A DNA stretch of 64,000 nucleotides from Dromiciops gliroides (taxonomy: Eukaryota > Chordata > Mammalia > Microbiotheria > Microbiotheriidae). The notes under the pieces are model-generated. The model ran no database searches, was not told the origin of the DNA, and saw only the letters and a program-made list of their open reading frames with translations. The translations under genes and the position numbers were made by a program. The DNA lies in contig NC_057865.1 in assembly GCF_019393635.1 (NCBI RefSeq), positions 302,016,885 through 302,080,884 on the forward strand. Direction: 5' to 3'. This document shows, piece after piece, positions 1 to 11,280 of this stretch; position 1 is the first letter of the stretch; each line of letters begins with the position of its first letter.

Positions 1-2897
1 GAATAACATACATACTCAATTGGGTATAGAATTCTATCTTCCCCTGTAAGGAAGTAAAAGGGGAAAGGGAAAAGAAAAGGGTGAGGTACTGATAGAAGGG
101 AGGGTAAAACTAGGAGGGGAAAGGGGGAAGGACAAAAGGGAGGTGGGACTGATAGAAAGGAGGACAAACCTAAGGAACTAAAAGGGGAAAGGACAAAAGA
201 GGGAGGGTAGACTGAGGGGGCCAGAAACAAAACACTAGTGAGAAGGGGCAGGGGAAAAAGAAAGAGAAAAATACAAACAAGGGAAAAATAAGATGGAGGG
301 AAGTACAGTTCGTAATCATAACTGGGAATGTAAATGGGTTGAACTCTCCTATAAAATGGAAGCAGATAGCAGAGTAGAATAAAAACCAGAATCCTACAAT
401 ATGTTGTTTACAAGAAACACATTTGAAGCGGAGAGATATACACAGAGTAAAGGCAAAAGGCTGGAGCAGAATATATTATGGTTCAGCTGAAGTAAAAAAA
501 GCAGGGGTAGCAATCCTTATCTCAAACAAAGCAAAAGCAAAAATTGACCTAATTAAAAGAGATAAAGAAGGAAACTACATCTTGTTAAAAGGTACCATAG
601 ACAATGAAGTAACATCAATACTCAAAATATATGCGGGGCAGCTAGGTGGTGCAGTGGATAGAGCACCGGCCCTGGAGTCAGGAGGACCTGAGTTCAAATC
701 CAGCCTCAGACACTTAACGCTTACTAGCTGTGTGACCCTGGGCAAGTCACTTAACCCCAATTGCCTCACCAAAACAAAAAAACAAAAAACAAATATTGTA
801 CTAGAAATGTTAGCCTTAGCAATAAGAGAAGAAAAAGAAATTGAAGGAATTAGAACAGGAAAGGAGGAAACAAAACTATCACTCTTTGCAGATGATATGA
901 TAGTATGCTTAGAGAATCCTAAAGAATCAACTAAAACACTACTTGAAACAAATAACAACTTTAGCAAAGTTGCAGGATATAAAATAAACCCACATAAATC
1001 ATCAGTGTTTCTATATATGACCAACAAAGTCCAGCAGCAAGAGATAGAAAGAGATATTCCACTTAAAATAACTGTAGACAATATAAAATACTTGGGAGTC
1101 TACCTGCCAAGACAAATCTAGGAACTCTATGAACACAATTACAAAACACTTTTCACACAAATAAAATCAGATGTAAACAAATGGAAAAATATAAATTGCT
1201 CATAGGTAGGCTGTGCTAATATAATAAAAATGACAATTCTACCCAAATTAATTCACTTATTCAGCACCATACCAATCCAACTACCAAAAAAGTATTTCAT
1301 AGAACTAGAAAAAATAATAACAAAATTCATATGGAAGAACAAAAGGTCAAGAATATCAAAGGAATTCATGGAAAAAAAAAAAAAAAGCTAAGGAAGGTGG
1401 CCTAGCTGTACCAGATCTAAAGCTATATTATAAAGCAGCAATCATCAAAACTATTTGGTACTGGCTAAGAAACAGAGAGGAGGATCAGTGGAAACACAAA
1501 ACACAGTGGTAAAGAATACAGCAATCTTTTGTTTGATAAACCCAAAAACTCTAGCCTCCAAGATAAGATCTCACTATTTGACAAAAACTTCTGGGAAAAC
1601 TAGAAAATAGTATGGCAGAAACTAGGTATAGACAAACATCTCATACTGTATGGTTATATGATTTACACATAAATGGTGATGCCATAAGCAAATTAAGAGA
1701 GCATGGAATTGTTTATCTGTCAGATTTATGGACAAAGGAAGAATTTAGGATCAAAGAAGATATATTGAGCAAAACAAAATGTAAAATAGATCATTTTGAT
1801 TGTATAAAGTTAAAAAGGTTTTGCACAAACGAAACTAATGCAACCAAGATTATAAGGGAAAACAAAACTGGGAAAGAATTTTTGAAACAAGTATCTCTGA
1901 TAAAGGCCTCATTTCTCAAATATATACAGAACTGAGTCAAATGTATAAAAATACAAGTCATTCCCCAATTGATAAATGGTCAAAGGATATGAACAGGCAG
2001 TTTTCAGACAAAAAAAAATCAAAGTTATCTATAATCATATGATCACTATTGATCAGAGAAAGGCAAATTAAAACAACTCTGAGGTATCACCTCACACCTA
2101 TCAGAATGGGAAATATAACAAAAATGGAAAATACTGGATGTTGGAGAGGGTGTGGGAATTAGCTGGTGGAGTTGTGAACTGATCCAACCATTCTGGAGAG
2201 CAATTTGGAACTATGCCCAAAGGGTTATAGAACTGTGTGTACCCTTTGATCCAGCAATACCACTGCTAGGTTTATATCCCAAAACATCCTCAAAAAGGGA
2301 AAAAGACCTATTTGTACAAAAATATTTATAGCTGCTCTGTTTGTGGTGGATAAGAACTGGAAATCAAAGGAATGGCCATCAAGTGGGGAATGGCTAAACA
2401 AGCTGTGGGATAGGATAGTGATGGAACAGTATTGTGCTATAAGAAATGACAAGCAGAATGACTTCAGAAAGGCCTGGAAAGGTTTGTATGAACTGATGTG
2501 TAGTGAAGTGAGCAGAACCAAGAGAACATTGTGCACAGAGACAGCAACACTGTTTGATGATGAACTGGGAATGACTTAACTATTCTCAGCAATACAATGA
2601 TCCAAGAATATCCCAAAGGACTAATGACGAAACATACTATCCACCTCCAAAAAAAGAACTGATATTGATAGAACACAGATTGAAGCAGGCTATTTTTTAC
2701 TCTCATTTTTTTCTTTTATTCAAGTTTTTTTGTACAAAATTACTAATCTGGTGATGTTTTACATAATCATACATGTATAACCCACATCTGATTGCTTACC
2801 CACTCAGGGAGGGAAGGGGGGAGAGAAGGAGGGATAAAAATTGTAACCCAAAATGATGAATAAAAATGTTTATATTAAAAAAAGAAAAAGAAAAGAA
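1..2897 (+). mobile_element. L1 LINE, 3' portion with internal ORF2 deletion
   Basis: The element enters from the left edge with the purine-rich inter-ORF spacer. ORF2 then starts near 320: an endonuclease start (WNVNGLNSPIK, then CLQETHLK and GWSRIYYG) is readable to about 630. After a SINE, ORF2 resumes at the reverse transcriptase catalytic block FADDMIVCLENP (about 885-930), with SKVAGYKINPHKS and KYLGVYLP downstream. The ORF2 C-terminal region follows to about 2579, broken by stops and frameshifts. The 3' UTR ends with an A-rich tail at about 2870-2897. About 500 ORF2 residues between endonuclease and RT are missing. The element is dead; its sense strand is opposite to ATXN10. Confidence 0.9.
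634..792 (+). mobile_element. CORE-SINE (Mar-1/WSINE type) inside L1
   Basis: This is a typical copy of the window's common SINE. The tRNA-like head has an A box (TGGTGCAGTGG) and a B box (GAGTTCAAATCC). The CORE region is shared with MIR (CTAGCTGTGTGACCCTGGGC and AAGTCACTTAACC), and the 3' tail is CAAA-rich. It is transcribed by Pol III and mobilised by LINE machinery. No convincing target duplication is seen, and it sits exactly at the ORF2 deletion breakpoint of the host L1. Confidence 0.93.
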
Positions 2898-4409
2898 ATT
2901 CTGAGCTCAGATGATCCACCAGCCTCCGTCTCGTGCAAGCCAGGATTACAGGGATACAGTGCATACTCCATAAGCATCCATCAAGTGCCTCCTACAAAGA
3001 GCCCCATGTGCCTGGTACTTGGAAAAGGATGACAATAAATAAAACAGTCATGGTCCCTAAGGAGCACAGAGCCAAGCGGGGAAGATGAGACCCATTCTGT
3101 ACACTGAGAAATGGGACACAAGTCTAAGCACAGCAAATGCATAGAAGAAGTGCTCAAGTTAGAGCAGCTGAGGGAGGAGTTGCCTCCAGGCTGAGGTTGG
3201 GGGAATTCATTATATCCAATAGAGATGACTCAAGTTGGAACCAGGCCCAGTCATCCATAGTAGGAGCTACTCCAAAAGTGGATGGGCTTCCAAAGGTGCT
3301 TCCATATATCCCCTCTCGGGTAAATGTGCAAGGACCTGCTAATGTGGCCTAGATAGCCACAACCAGCTGGACCAGAAGGGAGGACCAGCCAAGCCAAGGT
3401 CCAAATCCTGGCCCCAACAGCCTCTCACGAAGTTTCACAACAAACACAATCCAAAGGACAAACAACAAGGGATATAAATGGCGAATCTGAAAACAATCTG
3501 GCCAGAAAACGTTACATTAATGCTCTGACTCATCACATGACAACTTTGGGGAGGAAAAGCTTGAAAGATGTCCTGCTGGAGAATGGAGCTGGGAACATGA
3601 AACAAAAAATGCCAACACAAGCAAAAACAACAATTTACTTTTACCAGACAGTTTATCAAGTGCTCTGAGAGTAACCAAAAAAAAAATCCCACTATTATTT
3701 TTACAGATTGGAAATGAATCAAGACCAAAAACAACAGGAATAGCTCAAATACAAAACGCACGCTTGTATTTATATTAAATTTGATGAGCATAATATATTC
3801 GTCACACTACTGCAATTATTCCCTGAAAATAATACTATAAATATTATTTTGACAATGTAATTATAGTCATTCCTTCAACAGCGGTAGAAAAGTGCTGGCG
3901 CTGATCCTGTGTCCCCAGCCTCTCAATACACACAGAATGAGGTTCTCACACAGAAAGAGTCAAAACCCAAAGCTGAGGATGGTAGCATTACTGGCAAACT
4001 AAAATAATTTCTAAAGGCAATTTATGTGAAAATTGGTCTTATAGAATATTTTTTAAATCACAATCTTGACAAGTGAATACAGCCTAAAACGCAACTTGCA
4101 TGTAACAAGTTCTCTGTTCTTCATGAACAGAGTCCTAAGTGCTAAACTGAGGTCCATAGACTAACTAGAAGCCCAAGGGAAAATTTCAGGGGGTCCATGA
4201 ACTGGGATCTGAAAAAAGATCATCTTTTATTTTCACCCAACTTTGGTTTCCTCTATAATCCTATGCATTTTATACCTTTAAAAATATGACTGAATAGGGC
4301 ATCTAAAGGCTTCACCAGATGGTGAAGAATTCCTAGTTTGCTCTGGAGCACAGGCAGGAACAAAAAGCATTGAACCTAGAACCCTGGTATGCAGCCCACT
4401 CTCCACTAG
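2898..4409. other. ATXN10 intron 3 sequence without a recognised gene
   Basis: No exon or young repeat was found here. The part at 3430-4010 is AT-rich. The part at about 4138-4330 resembles an old interspersed repeat (see separate entry). Confidence 0.6.
4138..4330. repeat. Possible ancient DNA-transposon-like repeat
   Basis: The words GGTCCATAGAC, GGGGGTCCATGAAC and GGCTTCACCAGA recur in a widespread old mammalian repeat type that ends with 'ggtccatga'. The family cannot be named without a library search. No terminal repeats were identified. Confidence 0.35.
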
Positions 4410-5005
4410 TCAAAAGGGGGTAAAAAACAAAGAGAGGAAAAAGCCTAAAAGAATCCAGTGGATGGAATGACACAATTAATTAACTACCACAATTGGGAAT
4501 AGGAATAGTATGAACTCACCCCTAAAATGAAAGAGGACAGCAGAATGGATTAGAAACCAGAATCCAACAATAGGGCATTCTGAGAAACTCACTTAAAGTG
4601 CAAAGATTCACAATTAAAATGAGGGGCTGGAGGAAGCAAAAAGAGAGGTGTGGAAGACAAGGTAACCATAAAAACACAGCAAACATAAGACTTCATTAAA
4701 AGAGATAATTAGGGAAATGATATTTTGCTGAAAGGTATTATAAATCAAGTATTGACATCAATACTAAACACAAGCGTACCAAGCAGCATTGCATGTAAAT
4801 AAAGGAAAAGATAAAGAAGTTTAAAGGAGAAACAGACTATAAAACTCTAACAGTGAGGATCTCAATACACCCCTTGCAGAACTAAAGAAATCTGAAGGAG
4901 GAGGAGGAGAACAAGAACAGCAAGAAGTTATTAAAGAATACTGGGGAAGTTACATACGATAGACCTCTGGTGATTACTGCATGGGAAGAGATAGAGGCAA
5001 GGGTG
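4410..5005 (+). mobile_element. Old L1, ORF2 endonuclease part
   Basis: The sequence follows the L1 ORF2 start seen at 320-630 but with many more changes: an equivalent of NVNGLNSP is at about 4490, and an A-rich EN-like region runs to about 4950. It carries numerous stops. The same element seems to resume at 6385 after an antisense L1. Confidence 0.7.
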
Positions 5006-6384
5006 TGTGTGTGTAAAACTATACTGTGCATACTTCTACTTATCAGTTCTTTAGTTCTTTAGTTCTTTCTCTGGAGGTGGACAGTATACTCCTTTATAGG
5101 TTCTTTGTAGTTGATTTGAATATTTTTAATACTCAGAATAACTAAGTTATTCACAGTCATTCTTCAAACACTATCGTTATGACTGTATACAACATTCTCT
5201 TGGTTCTGCTCAGTTCACTCTTAATTATTTCACCCAAGTTTTACCTGCTCATCATTTTTTTTATATATTAAAGTTGAATTTACACACATTTTTAAAATTA
5301 ATAAACATTTTTATTTATACTTTTGAGTTCCAATTTTTATCCCTCCTTCCCTCCCTCCCCTACCCCCTTCCTGGAGTGGTATTGCTCATCATTTCTTATA
5401 GCACAGTAGTATTCCATCACAATCATAAAACACTTGTTTGGCCATTCCCCAACTGATGGGCATCCCCCTCAATTTCTAGCTCTTTGCCACACAAAGAGAG
5501 CTACTAAAAATATTCTAGAACATAGAGGTGCTTTTCCTTTTTCCTTGGTCACCTTGGGAAACAGACCTCATAGTGCTATTCCTGGGTCAAAGGGTACACA
5601 GTTTTATAACTCTTTGTCTATAATTCCAGATTGCTCTCCAAAATGTTGGATCAGTTTACTGTTCCACCAACAGTATATTATTATCCCAATTTTCCACATG
5701 CCCTCCAATATTTGTCATTTTCCCCTTCTATCATTTTGGCTAGTTTGATAGGTGTGAGATCATTCCTCAAAGTTGTTTTAATTTGCATTTCTCTAATAAT
5801 AGGACTATATATAGCTTTGATTTCTTCCTTCCTGCATATTCATATGCTTCAACTATTTATCAATTGAGAAATGACTCATATTCTTATAAATGACATAATT
5901 CTCTATGTTATTGAGATGAGGCCTTTATCTAAGAAATTGTTTATAAAAATTTCCCCAACTTTCTGCTTTCCTTTTAATCTTGGCTACAACAGTTTTATTT
6001 GTACAAAAATTTTTAATTCAATGTAATCAAAATCATCCATTTTATATCTCACAGTGCTCTCTCTCTCTCTTGTTTAATCATAAGTTCTTCTATCCATAAA
6101 TTTGATAGGTAATGTATACTATATCCTTCTGATTTACTTGTGATATCTCCCTTTATGTCTAGGTCATGCATCCATTTTGCCCTTATCTTGGCAAATGATG
6201 CAAGATATTTCTCTATACCAAATTTCTGCTAGACTGCTTTCCACTTTTCCCAACAGTTTTTATCAAATGCTGAATTCTTATCCCCAAAGCTTAAATCTTT
6301 ACATTTATCAAACATAAAGTTACTAAAAGCATTTACTATTATGTACTGTATATCTAGTCTATTCACCATTACTATAATACATGG
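5006..6384 (-). mobile_element. Antisense L1, 3' portion
   Basis: The reverse complement matches the 3' end of the L1 at 1700-2640. GTTCTCTTGGTTCTGCTC at about 5200 and CATTTCTTATAGCACAGTAG at 5390 are antisense equivalents of the ORF2 C-terminus and 3' UTR. The match continues to about 6384, where sense L1 RT sequence begins. It is diverged and full of stops, and lies between two sense L1 pieces, so it probably inserted into an older L1. A small insertion at 5258-5382 splits it. Confidence 0.75.
5258..5382 (-). mobile_element. Very short 5'-truncated L1 tail with 12-bp target duplication
   Basis: About 125 bp of L1 3'-terminal sequence in minus orientation: purine-rich G run, GGATAAAAATTGGAACTC, AATAAAAATG, then an A tail. 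It is bounded by identical TGCTCATCATTT copies at 5246-5257 and 5383-5394. The host antisense L1 reads straight through if the insert and one duplicate are left out, which confirms the boundaries. Confidence 0.85.
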
Positions 6385-6606
6385 TATTAGAAATGCTAGC
6401 AATAAGACAAGACAAAAAAATTGAGACCAAGCATAAGAGAAAATGTAAGTATCATTTTTTTGCAGATGATACAATGGTTTACTTAGAGAACCCTAAAGAG
6501 TCAACTAGAAATTTAATTGAAACACTAACTTCAGCAAAGTTGCAGGACATTAAATAAACCCACATAAATTATCAGCATTTCTGTATATTGCCAACAAAAC
6601 CCAATA

Positions 6607-6772
6607 GGGGGCAGCTAGGTGGTGCAGTGGATAAACCACTGGTCCTGGATTCAGGAGGACCTGAGTTCAAATCCAGCCTCAGACTCTTCTAATACTTACT
6701 AGCTGTGTGACCCTGGGCAAGTCACTTAACCCTCATTGCCCTGCAACAAAAAAAAAACAAAAACAAAAGCAA
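6607..6772 (+). mobile_element. CORE-SINE (Mar-1/WSINE type)
   Basis: The head is GCAGCTAGGTGGTGCAGTGG and the tail is CAAAA-rich. The flanks AAAACCCAATAG and AAAACCCAGTAA are probable diverged target duplicates. The host L1 ORF2 continues on both sides. Confidence 0.92.
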
Positions 6773-7717
6773 AAACCCAGTAAGAAGACATAGAAAGGGA
6801 AATTTCATTTCAAGTAACTACAGAATGTATAAAATACATGGGAGTCTACCTGGCAAGACATACATAGGAGCTATATGAATGCAACTGCAAAAATAATCTT
6901 TACATAAATGAAAACCTAAATAATTAGAAAAATATTGTTCATAGGGAGGCTGAGCCAATATAATAATGACAATATTGCCTAAATTAATTTACTTATTGAG
7001 TGTCATACCAATGAAGGATTACTTTATAGAGTTAGAAAAAATAACAAAATTCAATTGGAAGAACAAATGTCAAGAATATCAAAGGAATGAGTGGAGTGGA
7101 AAGGCAGCGAAAGGAAGGTGGCTAGCAGTATGAGATCTCAAAATACACATTTGGTACTAGGTAAGAAATAGAAAGGAACAGAGTAGGCATACAACATACA
7201 GAAGCAAATGAGGCCACTAACCTAGTTTTTGGCAAACCCAAAGACCACAACTATTGGGGTAAGGACTCACTATTACACAAAAACTGTTGGGAAAACTGGA
7301 AAATGGTCTGGCAGAAACACAGTCTAGCACAACAACTATCATCTACTAAGACAAGCTCCAAAAGGGCACATGACTTAGTTAGAAAGGACGACATCATAAA
7401 CAAATCAGAGAAGCAGCTGGAAAGAAATTCTCTCTTGAATCTGTCAACAGAGGAAGACTTCATGACCAAAGGATAGGGAGGATCACAGATGACAAAATGA
7501 ACAATTTTGATTATATAAAATTAAAAACGTTTTGCACAAATAAAATCAATGCAACTAAGAACAGAATGGAAGTAATTATCTGCAATCAATTTCTCCAGTA
7601 AAGATCTCATCCCAAAGACATAAGGAATAGATTCAAATTTATAAGAATGAGAGCCATGCCCCAAGAGATAAATAAATGGTCAGAGGATAGAATGGGCAAT
7701 TTTCAGAAGAAGAATTT

Positions 7718-7881
7718 TTCTTTTTTTCTTTTTTTTTTTTTTACAGTGAGGCAATTAGGGTTAAGTGATTTGCCTAGGGTTACACAGCTAGTAAGTGTTA
7801 AGTGTCCGAGGCTGGATTTGAACTCAAGTCCTTCTGACTCCAGGGCCAGTGCTCTATCCACTGCGCCACCTAACTGACCCC
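7718..7881 (-). mobile_element. CORE-SINE, minus strand
   Basis: The copy is reversed: a T-rich tail at 7718-7742, the antisense CORE, and the antisense A box near 7860. Identical AGAAGAATTT flanks lie at 7708-7717 and 7882-7891. Confidence 0.93.
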
Positions 7882-8105
7882 AGAAGAATTTCAATGTAAA
7901 AGAGTTCCACAAATCACTAGTAACCAGAGATGTACGTTTAACATGACCCTGCAGTTCCACCTCACATCTATCAAATGGGCCGTTGCTGGAGGGTCTGTGG
8001 GAAAACACTAGTACATGGTTGGTGGATCTGTGACCTGGTCCAGCTAACCTGGATAGCAATGTAGAGCTTGTTAGGCCCCCAAAGGTCACTTTGTACAGCT
8101 TTGGC

Positions 8106-8729
8106 ACTTGCTTCCTTGTCTACGTAGTTTGGAATTTAAGGCCTGAGGGCTCTGAGGGCTTACAGTCCCTGAGGGAGGAGACATTTTATTTTGGTCTCTG
8201 TGGCCTTGAGAAGACATCATTCAATGTGTATTTTGGAAGCTACATGCAAGAATAACAAGTTGCTCACACAGCCGGTTACCGTGTGTCTCTATCAGAGAGA
8301 TGCCAGCAGGACTGCTCATCCTTTGAGGCCCAGCCCAGGTGCTGTCACCGCCTTCAGAAAGCCTTCTCAGTCCCAGCCCCAGCCCCAGCCCCAGCCTGGC
8401 CCTGGCTCCTGCTGGAAGGGCGCTCCCCCTCAGCCCACCATGCCACCCACAGAGCTCACATTCCTTCCCTCTGAGAAGGGTCACAACACCTTGCTGAGAT
8501 GCCCCCCCTCTACAAATGAGGAAAGCACTCAGAGAGGCACAGGGACTTGTCCACAGTCACCCGGCTGGGCAACGTCAGATACACTTCTAGGCTGGGGGAC
8601 CAGTTCTAGGAACAAACTCTGAGGAGACAGACTGAGCCCCTCCTCCAGGGCCCAGAAAGGGGGGACTTGTCCAAAGTCACAGAGGGCAAGGGGTCCCAAA
8701 CCAGCTAGGCATGTTCCAAATCATCATCT
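8106..8729. other. Intron stretch without a gene
   Basis: GC-rich unique sequence with a small CCAGCC-type minisatellite (about 8370-8397) and a worn antisense MIR-like piece at 8510-8580 (ACAAATGAGGAAAGCACTCA). No exon is seen. Confidence 0.6.
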
Positions 8730-9640
8730 CTGAGTCCCATCTTTATCTTCAAAGTCCTTTTTGAATGCCTCTATGGCTTGAGACCAATTCATGTTTTTCT
8801 TGGAAGCTTTGAAAGTCAGAGCCCTGACATTGCTATCATCTTCTGAGGGTGCACCTCGATCTTCCTTGTCACTAAAGAAACTTTCTATGGTCCTCACCTT
8901 TCTCTCTCTTCTCATCTTGCCTGTCTTTTATTTGACTTTTAGCTCCTTCAAGTGGGGCACTGTTGGAGACTTCCGGGGCAGAGCCAAGATGGCGGAGGAA
9001 AGGCCGTGAGCTCCCGAACTCATGACACGATCACTCCAAAAAACATCCAAATAAGGTCATAGGAAAATGTCCAGAGCAGCAAAACTCACAGAAGAATGTG
9101 CTGAAATCATCTTCTAACCAAGAAGGGCTTGGAAGGTCAAAAGGAGGGAGCTGCAGTGCTGATATAGGAGTCGCGCCCAACCCCACAGTCTCCCTGACAC
9201 AGATCCAGTCTCAGGAAGTCCTCACCAGAGAAGGAGACCCCCAGAGTCTCTGAATCAGCTGAAGCACCAGTGTCGTCTGGAACTAAGCTCACAGTCTGGT
9301 GAGAGGGCTGAGTCCTGGGCAGGGGAGAGATTACAGGGGTCTATGCTGGTGCTGAGGCAGAACTTGGATTTTACACCCCTACTGAAAACCAGGTGGTAGG
9401 CTTGAGTAGAAGTGCCCCAGGTGGGGGAGGTTAGCTCGTCGGAGCTAACAACCACAACACACAAAGCTGGTTGATTGGCAAGTTGGTCTGGGGTCATCTA
9501 GGACCAGGAAAGAGGCCGGGCGAGGGAAGAACCTGATTCTCCTTAAATCATACCACCTGGGACTTCTTAAGCTTGGGATACTGCAGCCTGGAAGCAGTGC
9601 CCCACTTTAAGGAGCTAAAAGTCTAGTAAAAGAAAGGCAG

Positions 9641-9790
9641 AGCAGCTAGGTGGCACAGTGGATAAAGCACTGGCCTTGGATTCAGAAGTACCTGAGTTCA
9701 AATCCGGCCTCAGACACTTGACACTTATTAGCTGTGTGACCCTGGGCAAGTCACTTAACCCCCATTGCCCCGCAAAAAAAAAAAAAAAAG
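9641..9790 (+). mobile_element. CORE-SINE in the L1 5' UTR
   Basis: The copy has a head AGCAGCTAGGTGGCACAGTG and a poly(A) tail. AAAGAAAGGCA flanks it at 9629-9639 and 9791-9801. It inserted after the host L1. Confidence 0.93.
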
Positions 9791-9821
9791 AAAGAAAGGC
9801 AAGATGAGCTGACAGAGAAAG

Positions 9822-10716
9822 GTGAGGACCATAGAAAGTTTCTTCAGTAACAAGGAAGACCAAGGGGCCCCCTCAGAGGAAGATGTCAACATCAGGGCCC
9901 CTATATCTAAAGCTTCCAAGAAAAATATGAATTGGTCTCAGGCCCTAGAGGTGCTCAAAAAGGACTTTGAAGATAAAATGAGGTGGAGGAAAAAGTGGAA
10001 AGAGAAATGAGGGTGATGCAGGAAAGACATGAGGAAAAAGTCAACAGCTTGAAAAGTCAAATTGGCCAAATGGAAAAGGAGGTACCAAAGCTCTCTGATG
10101 AAAATAATTGCCTAAGAATGAGGATTGAACAAATGGAAGCCAGTGACTTTATGAGAAACCAAGACACAATAAAGCAAATCCAAATGAATAAAAAAATAGA
10201 GGGCAATGTGAAATATCTTCTGGGAAAAACTGCTGACCTGGAAAATAGGTCCAGGAGAGATAATTTGAAAATTATTGGTCTACCTGAAAACCATGATCAA
10301 GGAAAGAGCTTAGACACCATCTTCCAAGATATTCTCAGGGAAAATTGCCCTGATGTTCTAGAAGCAGAAGGTAAAATAGAAATTGAAAGAATCCACCCAT
10401 CACCTCCAGAAAGAGATCCCAAAAAGAAAACTCCTAGGAATATTATAGCCAAATTCCAGAGCTCTCAGGTCAAGGAGAAAATATTGCAAGCTGCCAAAAA
10501 GAAAGACTTCAAGTACTGTGTGGAGCCCCAGTCAGGATAGCACAAGATCTAGCAGCTTCTACATTAAAGGACCAGAGGGCATGGAATATGATATTCCAAA
10601 GGGCAAAGGAAATGGGATTACAACCAAGAATCACCTACCCAGCAAAATTCAGCATTATCTTTCAGTGGGAAAAAATGGGACTTTAATGAAAAAGAAGACT
10701 TTCAAAGATTTGTGAT
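9822..10716 (+). pseudogene. L1 ORF1 (ORF1p), frameshifted
   Basis: This is the RNA-binding, coiled-coil chaperone of L1. The N-terminus (RTIESFFSNKEDQGAPSEED) matches the antisense copy near 8724-8915. It is followed by a coiled coil rich in K/E/Q heptads (about 9990-10240), then the RRM-like block RRDNLKIIGLPENHDQGKSL and a C-terminal region (IERIHPSPPERDPKKKTPRN). A frame change at about 9985-10000 joins the first two parts, and stops and frame changes follow after 10540, where the last domain reads in pieces (GLQPRITYPAKF). It cannot make a full protein. Confidence 0.9.
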
Positions 10717-10787
10717 GAAAAGACCTAAACTGAATGGCAAATTTGACTTTCAGATACAAGACCCTAGAGAACAATAAAAAAACATTG

Positions 10788-10908
10788 GAGCTGGGGGACA
10801 TACCTGGGGTCGTACAGTGGGCAACTGTCTTGTGTCTGAGGCTGGGTTTTGGCTGGGATCCCCCTGGGTCCAGGGGTGATGATTTGTCCACTGTGTCACT
10901 TAGCTAGG
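10788..10908 (-). repeat. Diverged SINE-like segment in the L1 spacer
   Basis: The minus strand reads CACCTAGCTAAGTGACACAG and later CCCAGCCTCAGACACAAGAC, recalling the CORE-SINE head and middle but with many changes and a different end. It could be an old insertion that became part of this L1 subfamily. No target duplicate is seen. Confidence 0.5.
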
Positions 10909-11042
10909 TGATAACATCTTTAGGGTTAAATTGAGGGGTAAAGGGAATTCACTGGGGGAGGGGGAAGGGCAGAAGCGAAATCCTACATGAAAGTAACAGG
11001 AAAAAGGCTTATGGAGTGGGGGAAGAGATGGGAGAGGAGCAG

Positions 11043-11280
11043 GGCAGTAAATGAATTTTACACTCATCAGAAAAGGCTCAAAGACCTTAAACTCATCAGA
11101 GCTGCCTCAAGGAGGGACTAATAGACACACCCAACTGGGTGGAGTAATCTATTTAATCTGGGCAGTAAATGAGCCTAACTCTCATCATAATTGGCTCAAA
11201 GACCTCAATCTCATTAGAATTGGCTCAAAGAGGGAATGCTGCACACACTCAATTGGGTGGAGTAATCTCTGTAACCCTAC
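11043..11280 (+). repeat. 118-bp tandem duplication in the L1 spacer
   Basis: Two units, 11043-11160 and 11161-11280, both begin GGCAGTAAATGA and both contain GGGTGGAGTAATCT near their ends. They are roughly three-quarters identical. A related piece (ACTCAATTGGGTATAGAATT) opens the window at about 15-35 in the first L1, so the module belongs to the L1 family. Confidence 0.8.

Larger units (their letters stand above)
6385..8105 (+). mobile_element. Old L1, ORF2 RT to 3' part
   Basis: The sequence resumes at the RT block (FADDTMVYLENPKES at about 6463-6507) and runs through the ORF2 C-terminal region to about 8105, matching 860-2250 of the first L1. It is riddled with stops. Two SINEs interrupt it. 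Together with 4410-5005 it looks like one old sense L1 split by an antisense L1. Confidence 0.8.

Noticed and set aside
2900-2960. Alu-like words (GATGATCCACCAGCCTCC, GCCAGGATTACAGGG)
   Set aside because: Only about 60 bp looks similar, with no 7SL-type body or tail. Alu elements are primate-specific, so I regard it as coincidence.
4410-8105. Twin priming (5' inversion) of one L1
   Set aside because: Sense and antisense pieces cover the same L1 3' regions, which a single inverted insertion cannot do.
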